From Nostoc linckia NIES-25 (GTDB taxonomy: Bacteria; Cyanobacteriota; Cyanobacteriia; Cyanobacteriales; Nostocaceae): a DNA stretch of 64,000 nt. A program made the position numbers and the translations under genes. Positions 8,847-17,400 of this stretch are shown here, piece by piece. Each line of letters opens with the position of its first letter. Within the stretch, counting starts at the first letter, position 1. The notes under the pieces were generated by a model. That model was not told where the DNA came from, ran no database searches, and worked only from the letters and a program-made list of their open reading frames with translations. Where the stretch lies: positions 1,404,449 through 1,468,448 of the forward strand of contig NZ_AP018223.1 in NCBI RefSeq assembly GCF_002368035.1, given 5' to 3'.

Positions 8847-8875
8847 TTGTCATTAGTCATTAGTTATTTCTCCTC

Positions 8876-8940
8876 CTCCCCATCTCCTCATCTCCTCATC
8901 TCCTCATCTCCCCATCTCCCCATCTCCCTATCTCCCCACT
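8876..8940. repeat. CATCTCCT/CATCTCCC tandem repeat
   Basis: About eight consecutive octamers, CATCTCCT changing to CATCTCCC, fill most of the gap between tenA and the next gene. It is the same simple repeat as at 8176. Confidence 0.75.
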
Positions 8941-8942
8941 CC

Positions 8943-9713
8943 CTAAAAAGGTAAGAACTGAAGCAAGAGTGAGCCAACACTGCCGAAAAAGTCAACGAAA
9001 CTGGGGCTACCAGAGCTTACTTTTTCAGTATAGGGGGTTTGGAGTTCTTTCATAAAAGCCTGTGCTGTTTGCATTCCAGGGGTATTTTTTTGGGATGTAA
9101 ACAATTTGTCGGCAGCTTGAGCATCTACGAATGCACCTTGTCTATCTAATATCTGGTAGCGGGCGACACCACGAGCTAGATAAGCACCTGCATAGTCTGG
9201 TTTAATGGCGATCGCTTGACTAAAATAACTAATTGCTTGCTGGGGGTTGCCTTTTTCTGCTTGTGCTACACCCAAAGCATAAAAATCCTCTGGTGAGGCA
9301 ATTTGTGATGGTATTCCGATTGCACCTTGGAAATTACTATTATTCAGGTAAGCGCCATTTAATTCTGCATTTGTTAAATAGCTACTTCTCAAATCAGCAG
9401 CCGCCAAATTTGCGCCACTAAATCTAGTCTCGGTTAGGTTAGCACCAAATAAACTAGCACCGCTCAAGTTAGCCCCTCGCAAATCAGCACCGCTCAAGTT
9501 TGCCCGGCTAAGGTTTGCACCTGCAAGATTAGCACCGCTCAGATTGGCTCCAGCTAAATCAGCCATAACTAAACCTGCATGAGCCAAATCGCAGTTTTGA
9601 CATTGTTTGGTTGCCAATAACTGTTTCACATGTTCGGGATTCGCCGCTTGTACGGTTGTTGTTAGGCTGACCAAAGTTAAAAATGTGGCTGTGGCGAGAA
9701 TTTGGCTTTTCAT
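8943..9713 (-). CDS. Exported pentapeptide-repeat protein with TPR-like C-terminus
   Basis: ATG 9713 is preferred to the in-frame TTG 9737 because it begins a clean signal peptide (MKSQILATATFLTLVSL, ending near VQAANP). Residues about 40-135 are pentapeptide repeats of the A(D/N)LxG type, which fold as a right-handed beta helix. Residues about 140-205 resemble tetratricopeptide repeats (ALGVAQAEKGNPQQAISYF, AIAIKPDYAGAYLARG). The C-terminus ends in a short hydrophobic stretch. About 256 residues; a periplasmic or thylakoid-lumen location is likely. Proteins with this pairing are common in cyanobacteria, but their role is not established. Confidence 0.8.
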   Translation of the reverse strand: MKSQILATATFLTLVSLTTTVQAANPEHVKQLLATKQCQNCDLAHAGLVMADLAGANLSGANLAGANLSRANLSGADLRGANLSGASLFGANLTETRFSGANLAAADLRSSYLTNAELNGAYLNNSNFQGAIGIPSQIASPEDFYALGVAQAEKGNPQQAISYFSQAIAIKPDYAGAYLARGVARYQILDRQGAFVDAQAADKLFTSQKNTPGMQTAQAFMKELQTPYTEKVSSGSPSFVDFFGSVGSLLLQFLPF

Positions 9714-9882
9714 ATTTGCGTAATATTTATTACTCAAGACTCAATATTAACCGGGATAGATTTATACCTCAGCCCATGATATTAGCAATCTGAAAATTTT
9801 GCCCTCTGTAGTTGCCCATATCACTTGTAACGAACTGTTAGCAGCGTATAAATACCTGCTTCTCGTGAACCCGCAGTGCATT

Positions 9883-10034
9883 GGACTTCTTGCAGAAGTT
9901 GGGAAAAAGGGAAGGTGGGGCCCCCTCTGGGGATAAGGGGCGGGGGAAAAGGGGGAAAGGTTTGGTATTTTCCCTTTCCCCTTTAACCTTTTCCCTTTTC
10001 CCACCTCTTGCAAAAGCACTTTTGCAAGAGGTCT
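9883..10034. mobile_element. MITE-like element, family B copy 1
   Basis: A 152-bp element with terminal inverted repeats: GGACTTCTTGCAGAAGT on the left and ACTTTTGCAAGAGGTCT on the right. It is flanked on both sides by ATT, a 3-bp target duplication. The interior is purine/pyrimidine-rich (AAAGGTTTGGTATTTTCCC). Closely related copies lie at 26201-26326 and 28654-28776, with a decayed one at 29264-29351. No coding capacity. Confidence 0.7.
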
Positions 10035-10035
10035 A

Positions 10036-10353
10036 TTATTCGTAGTGATACCGACAAGTTAGAAAATCAATCTGGGTGTTTCCCACCTTATAGACAAGTC
10101 GATGCTCTAAATCTATTCGCCGCGACCAGATATCTGCATCCATATACTTTAATGGTTCTGGTTTACCGATACCCTCAAATGGATCTTGCATGACAACCGT
10201 CACCAAATCCAAAATTTTTGAAGCTTTGTCAAAATCTTGCTTAAACCACCAAGCTAAATCTTCTTTAAATTTAGAACTAAAACCAGGAGTGCGATTCACT
10301 ACAACTGGCTTAATTTCGTCAGTTTCAGCTTTCTTTTTCTTCTTCTTGGACAA
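10036..10353 (-). CDS. yoeB: Txe/YoeB-family toxin
   Basis: 105 residues. The C-terminal 60 residues contain the family signature: GIGKPEPLKYMDADIWSRRI, DLEHRLVYKV and FLTCRYHYE, with the Glu, Arg and terminal His/Tyr residues of the RNase site. YoeB-type toxins cut mRNA at the ribosome. An N-terminal poly-Lys segment (MSKKKKKKAETDE) makes it about 20 residues longer than usual, and a later start is possible. It overlaps the upstream antitoxin gene by 29 bases, as expected for a coupled toxin-antitoxin operon. Confidence 0.88.
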   Translation of the reverse strand: MSKKKKKKAETDEIKPVVVNRTPGFSSKFKEDLAWWFKQDFDKASKILDLVTVVMQDPFEGIGKPEPLKYMDADIWSRRIDLEHRLVYKVGNTQIDFLTCRYHYE

Positions 10354-10630
10354 TCCCCAACTCCTGCTGAAGTTCTGCGATAGTTTGAGGTTGAATTTTT
10401 CCTGTTTTTGACTCTTCTATTGCTTCCAGCAGGCGATGTGCATTCGCAGGCGATCGCAAAAGATAAACCGTTTCAACCAAACTCACTAAATCTGACTCAG
10501 CAATCAAGGCTACATTTTCACTATCGCGACGGTTGATAATATACACTTGATGATTTTCTACTACCTGGTCTAACAGTTTAAAAAAGTCATTTCTGGCATC
10601 GGTTGGCGATGTGATTTTATAGGATAGCAT
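10325..10630 (-). CDS. yefM: YefM/Phd-family antitoxin
   Basis: The ATG at 10630 (MLSYKITSPTDARNDFFKLL) gives a 101-residue protein of normal antitoxin size; an in-frame upstream extension to 10786 overlaps the histidine-kinase gene and is not family-like. The N-terminal half matches the YefM/Phd DNA-binding fold (VVENHQVYIINRRDSENVAL), and the C-terminal half is the acidic toxin-binding tail. It should neutralise the YoeB toxin encoded just downstream and repress the operon through the TGTACA palindrome 7 bases before the start. Confidence 0.85.
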   Translation of the reverse strand: MLSYKITSPTDARNDFFKLLDQVVENHQVYIINRRDSENVALIAESDLVSLVETVYLLRSPANAHRLLEAIEESKTGKIQPQTIAELQQELGIVQEEEKES

Positions 10631-10637
10631 CAGTTTA

Positions 10638-10655
10638 TGTACAGACTTCTGTACA
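10638..10655 (-). promoter_or_regulatory. TGTACA palindromic operator for yefM-yoeB
   Basis: TGTACAGA-ct-TCTGTACA is a perfect 8-bp inverted repeat around a 2-base centre, just upstream of the antitoxin start. In E. coli YefM binds palindromes with a TGTACA core, so both sequence and position fit autoregulation by YefM/YoeB. Confidence 0.7.
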
Positions 10656-10661
10656 TATATT

Positions 10662-12155
10662 CTAAATTGGCAATCCTTTTGCTGACAATACAAATTTATT
10701 ACTTTGCGGCAAAGTGAGGGTAAATGCTGTTTGACCAACAGATCTTGTTGAGTCGAGGGTGAGATCGCCATGATGTGCCCGGACAATTTCGCGGGCTAGG
10801 CTCAGTCCGAGTCCGATTCCTTCGACTTTGCGGGTGCGGGCACGATCGCCGCGATAAAATCGGTCAAAAAGGCGGGAGCGATCGCCCTCTGGAATATCTT
10901 TTGATGCGTTGGTAATCGTTACCTGGAGCGTTGTTTGAGTTTGATGAGCGTGAATTTCTATCCAACCGTTGGGGAGATTATATTTGATGGCATTACTCAA
11001 CAAATTTTGCAGAACTTGAATTAGAAGATCGCGATCGCCTTGTACCTTTAAACCATCAGGAATATCGCTTAGCACGCTCAAATGGGGAGCCAGCAATTCT
11101 ACATCCTCTACCATTTCCACGAGCAACTGTGACATATCCACTTCAACTAAATACAAGCTCATTTGTCCTGCATCTGCCAAAGACAGCAGTAAAAGTTTCC
11201 GCATAATGCCACTCAAGCGACGCACTTCATCCAAAAGGTTGCTTAGGCGCTGTTGCACTTCCGATCCAGGTTCAACTTGTTGTAGCGTTCGTTCTAGTTC
11301 GCCTTGGAGAATGGTTAGTGGGGTTTTCAGTTCGTGAGCAGCATCAGCACTGAAGCGAGAAGCTTGTGTAAAACTGCGTTCCAGGCGTTCCAGCATTTGG
11401 TTAAACACGCGAATTAGTTCCACAAATTCAACATCTGTGGTAGCGATCGGAATTCTTTGATCTAGCCCTTTGACGGTTACCTGTTGAATAACGCCTATTA
11501 ATTGATGGATGGGACGCAACGCACTACCAGCAACCACCCATGCTCCAACAGCAACCAGCGAAAGAGATCCTGGAATTGATACAAGAAAGATATTGCGAAT
11601 GGTTGCCATCTCTTGATTTACAGCTTGGAGGCTAACGGCAATGGCAACCTGAGCATTGGGGAATCTAGCAGCCCCAATCCGCCAACTTCCTTTAGCTGTC
11701 TGCTGAGAGATAAATTGAGGCGGGCGTGGAGGAGGAAAAGGTGGATTGATATTCTTAGGTATTGGGGGCCGTTCTCTATTCAGGGGCGGTGGTACAGGTT
11801 TTAAGTTAATGTTCCGAAGCAACAGACGATTCAAATCGACATCGGCTTGTACTGCGTCGGATTGGTAAACTATTTTGCTGTTTGTGTCAAGCACTAACAG
11901 TGCAACGGGAGTTTTTGTATTTGTTCCTAAAATATGGGTTAATGAGTCTTCATAGCGCTGCCATCGTTCTACTTCTGGCGGAAGTTCGGGCGGACGGCTT
12001 GCCCGCATTAATTGATTTAACAGTTCTGCGTCAAGGCGGCTGATCTTAGCTTCGTAAATCTGAAACCAAGAGACTGCACCAAACCCAACTAATGCACTTC
12101 CAGCTAAACCCGCAGACAACAGGGCAATCCGCAATCGAAACGATGGGCGCTTCAT
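10662..12155 (-). CDS. Membrane sensor histidine kinase
   Basis: 497 residues. Order of parts: transmembrane segment about 10-32, an extracytoplasmic sensor region about 33-185 that is unusually proline-rich near 121-148, a second transmembrane segment about 189-210, a HAMP linker, a HisKA dimerisation domain with the phospho-acceptor H274 (SADAAHELKTPL), then an HATPase_c domain with the N-box NLLSNAIKYN and the G-box GIGLGLSLAREIV. It overlaps the response-regulator gene by 4 bases, so the two form one operon. The signal is unknown; the periplasmic proline-rich loop suggests sensing of the envelope or a small exported partner. Confidence 0.9.
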   Translation of the reverse strand: MKRPSFRLRIALLSAGLAGSALVGFGAVSWFQIYEAKISRLDAELLNQLMRASRPPELPPEVERWQRYEDSLTHILGTNTKTPVALLVLDTNSKIVYQSDAVQADVDLNRLLLRNINLKPVPPPLNRERPPIPKNINPPFPPPRPPQFISQQTAKGSWRIGAARFPNAQVAIAVSLQAVNQEMATIRNIFLVSIPGSLSLVAVGAWVVAGSALRPIHQLIGVIQQVTVKGLDQRIPIATTDVEFVELIRVFNQMLERLERSFTQASRFSADAAHELKTPLTILQGELERTLQQVEPGSEVQQRLSNLLDEVRRLSGIMRKLLLLSLADAGQMSLYLVEVDMSQLLVEMVEDVELLAPHLSVLSDIPDGLKVQGDRDLLIQVLQNLLSNAIKYNLPNGWIEIHAHQTQTTLQVTITNASKDIPEGDRSRLFDRFYRGDRARTRKVEGIGLGLSLAREIVRAHHGDLTLDSTRSVGQTAFTLTLPQSNKFVLSAKGLPI

Positions 12156-12835
12156 AGTTTCTCGTCTGGTTTGCGAAAGCGATATCCAACCCCGCGAATG
12201 CTTTCAATCAAGCCTGCTTCATCAATGGGGTCAATTTTTTTGCGAATTCGTTGGATACACACATCGACGACATTGGTGTTGGGGTTAAAGTCGTAACCCC
12301 AAACATGTTCTAGAATTTGAGTGCGGGTAAAAACTCGTCCGGGAGAACGCATGAGATACTCCAGCAGATTAAACTCGCGGCTAGTAAGTTCGATCGCTCG
12401 TTGATTGTAGGTGACTTCCCGCGTAATGCGATCGAGTTTGAGCGACCCCACCACGAGCAAATTTTGGCGATCGCCTACACTCCGCCGCACAACCGCATGA
12501 ATTCGAGCCGCTAATTCTTCCACAAAAAACGGTTTGGCTATGTAATCATCGGCTCCTAAATTCAAACCGGACAGGCGATCGTCGAGTTCGTTACGAGCTG
12601 TTAATAAAATCACTGGAGTATTTCGCCCTGAGTGCCGCAGTTGTTTGAGAATCGATAGCCCATCCTTTCCCGGCACCATGATATCAAGTACGATCGCATC
12701 ATATTCGTTATCTAATGCCCGCAGATATCCTTCATCACCGTTGTCGCAGTAGTCTACGACAAATCCTTGCTCCTTCAATCCAGCCCGGACGAAGTTAGCA
12801 ATTTTGGCTTCATCTTCGACAAACAAAATGTTCAC
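12152..12835 (-). CDS. OmpR-family response regulator
   Basis: 227 residues. It has a receiver domain with the acidic pair E7/D8 and phospho-acceptor D51 (AIVLDIMVPGKDGL), followed from about residue 125 by a winged-helix DNA-binding domain (LTSREFNLLEYLMRSPGRV, VDVCIQRIRKKI, GVGYRF). It is the first gene of a two-gene operon with the sensor kinase downstream. Upstream lie TGTAATTT-type repeats shared with a second leader at 13616; these are plausible targets for the regulator. Confidence 0.92.
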   Translation of the reverse strand: MNILFVEDEAKIANFVRAGLKEQGFVVDYCDNGDEGYLRALDNEYDAIVLDIMVPGKDGLSILKQLRHSGRNTPVILLTARNELDDRLSGLNLGADDYIAKPFFVEELAARIHAVVRRSVGDRQNLLVVGSLKLDRITREVTYNQRAIELTSREFNLLEYLMRSPGRVFTRTQILEHVWGYDFNPNTNVVDVCIQRIRKKIDPIDEAGLIESIRGVGYRFRKPDEKL

Positions 12836-12894
12836 AAATAATATTGATTACTTGAAAATCATTCTTTCATTGTAAATTCATTACCTTTGAGTTC

Positions 12895-12960
12895 AAATTA
12901 CAAAAATGTAATTTACAAACGAAGTCAGTTGTAATTTTGAGGGAGCTTAATCAGAAATGT
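12895..12960 (+). promoter_or_regulatory. Shared leader motif, copy 1 (putative operator/promoter)
   Basis: This block contains AAATTACAAAAATGTAATTT, later GTTGTAATTTT, and ends AATCAGAAATGT. Essentially the same order of sequences recurs at 13616-13682, in front of the paralogous small exported gene. Repeated TGTAATTT half-sites are typical in form for OmpR-family binding, and the block lies between the regulator gene and the first small gene. Function is inferred. Confidence 0.5.
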
Positions 12961-13054
12961 CAGGACTTACGCAATATGTGACTGAAAACCTTATTCTTGC
13001 GTAGCGGTAATTCATGAATTACCGCTACTTTCGTTATCTTTTGCGTAAGTCCTG
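12961..13054. mobile_element. MITE-like element, family A copy 1, with target duplication
   Basis: A 94-bp element with perfect terminal inverted repeats CAGGACTTACGCAA and TTGCGTAAGTCCTG and an internal palindrome (GTAGCGGTAATTCA and its complement). It is flanked by ATGT on both sides. The paralogous leader at 13616 shows the uninterrupted sequence (AATCAGAAATGTAGAC), which supports insertion. A near-identical inverted copy lies at 26443-26532. Confidence 0.8.
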
Positions 13055-13084
13055 ATGTAAGCAACAATTTCGAGGTTAATGATA

Positions 13085-13351
13085 ATGAATATTCGTCGAA
13101 TCTTAGCTGTAGCAGCAATTCCTTTTGCGATCGGTACATTTGGTTTTGTTACACCCAATCCAGCAAATGCCCAATCTCCAGCCAATCGGAAGGTAGAGAT
13201 ACAACGCCCAAGACCGCAAAATGAATTGCAAAAACCCGATAAAAAACCACAAATCAAACATCAGCCACGACGCGTAGAGCAGCAAAAACGTCCACCCCAA
13301 CCTCAAAATCAGGGCAGAAATCAAAATCGAATCCCACACGATAACCGTTAA
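13085..13351 (+). CDS. Small exported Pro/Gln/Arg-rich protein
   Basis: The second in-frame ATG (13085) is chosen because GAGG at 13072-13075 is properly spaced from it. The 88-residue product has a signal peptide (MNIRRILAVAAIPFAIGTF, cleavage near NPANAQ). The mature part is strongly basic and rich in Pro, Gln and Arg, without recognisable domains. Its signal peptide and leader closely resemble those of the repeat protein at 13710, so the two are paralogues at least at the 5' end. Its position beside a two-component system suggests a regulated envelope protein; the function is unknown. Confidence 0.6.
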   Translation: MNIRRILAVAAIPFAIGTFGFVTPNPANAQSPANRKVEIQRPRPQNELQKPDKKPQIKHQPRRVEQQKRPPQPQNQGRNQNRIPHDNR

Positions 13352-13365
13352 CAAGAATTCATCAA

Positions 13366-13396
13366 TGTAGAGACGTAGCAATGCTACGTCTCTACA
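13366..13396. repeat. GTAGAGACG palindrome, copy 1
   Basis: TGTAGAGACGTAGCA, a single base, then the exact complement TGCTACGTCTCTACA. It lies just after the small exported gene and could serve as its transcript end. Sister copies are at 14385, 22831 and 37513. The remainder of 13397-13615 shows no convincing gene. Confidence 0.7.
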
Positions 13397-13615
13397 AGGG
13401 TTTCGGATAATGCAGAATTAATTTCACCAGATATCTAGTGATTCTGATTCCTGTTAGCGCAGGGGGGCGTAGCCCATTCTGAATTCTTCTCTAAGACAGA
13501 GTATTGAGTCAATTACCGATCGCGTACATAGCCAGACACCTTACGCCAGCAAGGGACAGCACACCCAGAAAAATGCTGATGACGGAATTTTTACTGATGG
13601 TGGCGAGCAGTGACA

Positions 13616-13682
13616 AAAATTACAAAATTGTAATTTATAAGCAAGGCGAACTGTAATTTTCGATTAGTTCAATCAGAAATGT
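13616..13682 (+). promoter_or_regulatory. Shared leader motif, copy 2
   Basis: This block contains AAATTACAAAATTGTAATTT, then CTGTAATTTT and AATCAGAAATGT, in the same order and spacing as the block at 12895-12960. Here the leader runs uninterrupted into the coding sequence at 13710. Conservation of non-coding sequence between two paralogous genes argues for a regulatory role. Confidence 0.5.
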
Positions 13683-13709
13683 AGACAATCTATCTTTTAG
13701 GTATTGATT

Positions 13710-14330
13710 ATGAATATTCGTCAAGTATTAGTGCTAACTGCGATTCCTGTTTGGTTGGGTACATTTAGTTTTATGTCACTCAATCAGGCGAATGCTGCTA
13801 GTAAATACCAGCAAATTGCACAGGCAACAGATACTCCCAACCAACCACCCTCAGAAAGGCAGCGTCCGCCTCGTCCTGATTTTAAAGCAGCTGCGGCGAA
13901 GTTGGGTGTCACAGAACAGCAATTAAAAGATGCGCTGGGAGTCCCTGCTAATCCTCCCACTCCTGGCGATCGCAATCAACGTCCACCTCGTCCTGATTTC
14001 AAAGCTGCTGCGGCGAAGCTGGGTGTCACAGAACAACAATTAAAGGATGCACTAGGAGTCCCTGCTAATCCTCCCGGCGATCGCAATGGTCATCCGCATC
14101 ATCCTGATTTTAAAGCTGCTGCGGCGAAGCTGGGTGTCACAGAACAACAATTAAAGGATGCGCTGGGAGTCCCTGCGAAACCTCCCACTCCTGGCGAACG
14201 TCCGCCTCGTCCTGATTTCAAAGCAGCTGCGGCGAAGTTGGGTGTCACAGAACAACAATTGAAGGATGCGCTGGGAGTACCTCCTAATCCTCCTGGCGAT
14301 CGCCAAGCGCCTCCTCCAGCTAATAGGTAG
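13710..14330 (+). CDS. Exported protein with four tandem PDFKAAAAKLGVTEQQLKDA repeats
   Basis: ATG 13710 follows AGG at a suitable distance; an in-frame TTG lies 6 bases earlier. 206 residues. A signal peptide (MNIRQVLVLTAIPVWLGTF, cleavage near NQANAAS) is followed by four nearly identical units that begin at 13878, 13995, 14106 and 14214 and are 36 to 39 codons apart. Each has a helical core with LGVTEQQLKDALGVP and a Pro-rich linker (PANPPTPGD). DNA identity between units is high, so the array can expand or shrink. The helix-linker design suggests a binding repeat. No known function. Confidence 0.7.
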   Translation: MNIRQVLVLTAIPVWLGTFSFMSLNQANAASKYQQIAQATDTPNQPPSERQRPPRPDFKAAAAKLGVTEQQLKDALGVPANPPTPGDRNQRPPRPDFKAAAAKLGVTEQQLKDALGVPANPPGDRNGHPHHPDFKAAAAKLGVTEQQLKDALGVPAKPPTPGERPPRPDFKAAAAKLGVTEQQLKDALGVPPNPPGDRQAPPPANR

Positions 14331-14384
14331 TTTAATAATCAACCTGTTCAAACGGTTTCTGATTAAACATCTGGTGAAAATGAA

Positions 14385-14415
14385 TGTAGAGACGTAGCAT
14401 TGCTACGTCTCTACA
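14385..14415. repeat. GTAGAGACG palindrome, copy 2
   Basis: TGTAGAGACGTAGCA, one base, then TGCTACGTCTCTACA. It sits between two convergent genes (13710 plus strand and 14431 minus strand), a natural place for a bidirectional terminator. Confidence 0.7.
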
Positions 14416-14430
14416 AAGGTTTAGGATAAT

Positions 14431-17400
14431 TTACCAAGCTATAGGTAACCCTGTAACTGCGATCGCACCAGCAATGATACTAGCCGCTAGAGAAGTCAAC
14501 GCTGTCCCAAATATCCACCAAGCTGCATTCGCAACGGTTTTTTTGGTTTCTTCGGCTTGCTTTTTAGCTTGTTGTTGAACGGCTTTCAGGCGTTTTTGTG
14601 TTTCTAACTGAATGCGTTCGGCTCGTTGCAGTACGCTATCCCGCGCGGCTTCTATTTGGTCGATGATGCGGTTGGCGTCTGCTTGGGAAATATCTTCACG
14701 AGAACTCAAAACTGCAACCAAGGTGTTGCGATCGAATTGGCTGAGGCGATCGCGTAAGGCTTCAAATCCAGCTTGCGGATCGTCAAAGACTTTGCCAAAG
14801 TCTTGCTTAATTCCTTCATAGTTGAGTTCTGGACGCTCTAAGGAGTTAAGATAGTTGCGAATTTTGGCAAAAATTCCATCCAACACCGATTGCACTCTTT
14901 GTTGAATCTGCTGGAATTGTTCGACAATGGAACTGCGAACAGAATCGATTCGATCCACAATTTGGTTAGCTTCTTCTTCTGAAATATCTCCGCGTTGGGA
15001 TAGCAACGCCACAATTGTCGAACGGTCAATTTTGGCAGCGCGATCGCTTAAATTGCCAATTCCAGCGCGGGGAGAAGACAACAGCAATTGCAAATCGCGT
15101 TTGATTCCTTCGGGGTTGAGTTCTTCTTTGTTAGTATTCCGCAGGTAATCTTCGAGATTTTCTTCAAAATCTAAAATTCTTTGAGTGGTACGCTTTGCTA
15201 ATCGTCGCGGCGCTTTCACGATATCGCCAATCGCATCTTGTAGGCGATCGATGATTTGATTAACTTGTTCTTGACTCAAGTCTCCCTGCTGACTTAGGAG
15301 TTTTACCAAGGTTTCTCGATCGACATGAGAAAGGCGATCGCGCAATGCTAATGCACCTGCTTTTGGATCGTCGAGTAATTTTTCCAAATCGCGCCTAATA
15401 CCTTCTGGGTCGAGTTCTTCCAAATTAGTATTGCGAAGATATTCTGCGATCGCTTTTGTAGTTTTTTCGTACTGTTCTGTTGCTTGTTGCGGTAGTTGTA
15501 AAATACTATCTCGGACACCTTCTAAGCGATCGAGGACTTGATTTATCTGTTCTTCGCTCAAGTCTCCCCGCTGAACGAGCAATTTTAGCAGTGTATCCCG
15601 GTCGAATTGCGATAAACGCGATCGCAAAAGCTTAATTCCCGCTTGCGGGTCTTCTAGTAAAATTCTAAAGTCGCGTTTGATACTTTCGGGGTTGAGTTCT
15701 TCTTTATTAGTATTTTGCAAATAATCTTCAACTCTTTGCCGCAATTCATCGGCTTTTGCTGTTGCTTGTTGTTGCAATTCTCTAGCACGATTCAAGATAT
15801 TATCGCGGTTGCTTTCGAGTTGACTAACAATATTATTAGCTTCTTCTTCGCTAATATCTTGACGTTGTTGCAGCAATTGTACAAAGGTATCGCGGTCAAA
15901 TTGAGTGAAGCGATCGCTTAATTCTTCAAAACCAGCTTCTGGCTCTTCTACTAACCTCACAAAATCCTGCTCAATAGCTTCCGGATTAAGTTCTTCTTTG
16001 CCAGTTGAACGCAGATAATTTTCGATGCGACTGCGGAAATCTTGACCTTTTTCTCGCGCTTGAGCCTGTTTGACTGTTTCTAAAACTTCCTGGCGATCGC
16101 TTTCCATTTGTTCGGCAATTTCTGTTACCCTTGCTTCGCTGATATCATCCCGCTGCTTCAGCAAGTTTACAAAATATTCTCGATCGATTTCTTCTAACTC
16201 GTGCCTTACAGTTGTCGGATCTGCGTTCGCATCATAGATGACTTCTTTGAATTCATTTTTCAGGGTAACGCGGTTAAAATGCCAAGGAAATGAATTCAAT
16301 ATGTAATCTTCTACATCTGCTTTAATTGTATTTTCCTGCGATATGGGCAATCTTGCTGTTGCTTCTTCTTTAAAGTTTTGTAACTCTTTTGTGATTTGCT
16401 CGACATCAACATCTTGAACTTTGTCTTTCAGTTTTTGCAACTGATTCGTAATTTTGTTAACATCGATATGAGAAAGATTGAGTCTATCCAATACGGCTGG
16501 TACTGCGGCAGTCAAGCCATATTGAACAGCTTGCTTCATTACACCATTACTTTGCTTTCCATTACCACCTCCAACTGTAACTAACTCCTGGAGTCTTTGA
16601 CCTAAATCCTCGGAATTAAGTTCTTCTGGGGTAGCAGATTTCAGCAAATTAATTACTTGCTGTGTTGGATTTTTGCGATTCAAAGCTTGTTGCCAAGCAC
16701 CTTCTAATTGGTCGGTAATTCGATTGATATCTTCTTTAGATAAATCAGTGCGATCGCTAATTAAATCAACAAATGTTTGCCGATTCACATTTTGTAATAA
16801 ATCACTATTAACAACAGATTGCAAATCTGTATCTTGAATCAGCTTGTCAAATTGAGAACGAATTTCTTTGATATCTAATTTTGGCAATTGTACAGAGGAC
16901 AAAGAAGTTTGCAGCGTGTTTCTAATACTTTCAGGATCGAAGCCTGATGTTAATTCTCGCCGCACTGCGGCTGTAATTTCTTCTGCTGTGGAAACCAATT
17001 GTTGTTTGGTAGCATTGGCACTAATGCCAGTAGTTGCAGTACCGAATAACGCTTGAAAACCAGAACTCACAGTATTTGCAATAGAACCAATTAAAGAACC
17101 TACTGCCGATGAACCGAACCAAATGATCGCTGAAAAATAAATAGACCAGATAACTACACCGATAACCGATCCTAGAAATGCATTTTCAACTAAGCTCAGT
17201 TTTACCGCTAGAAAAGAAGCAATAAATAATGCAATACTAGCGGTTATTAATGCCCAAGAACCGACTTTACCCTGAACCTTACGAATTTTGCTGCCAAGCT
17301 TGACTGACTCATCGTCATCATCTGAGTCAATTTCCCAAGTTGAAATTCCTACAGCAACTGAAAAGTTTGTGAATAATAATTGGAAAGCTAAAGCCATTGC

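Noticed and set aside
8847..8942. Possible TPP riboswitch upstream of tenA
   Set aside because: The leader consists of CATCTCCT repeats; no thi-box CTGAGA or similar core was seen.
10631..10786. N-terminal extension of the YefM antitoxin
   Set aside because: It would overlap the kinase gene and read through the TGTACA operator; the family-like start is at 10630.
13500..13612. Minus-strand hydrophobic mini-frame (LLATISKNSVISIFLGVLSL-like)
   Set aside because: About 35 codons, no good start or ribosome-binding site, and overlaps the putative leader of the 13710 gene; could be a remnant of a membrane-protein gene but is too short to support.
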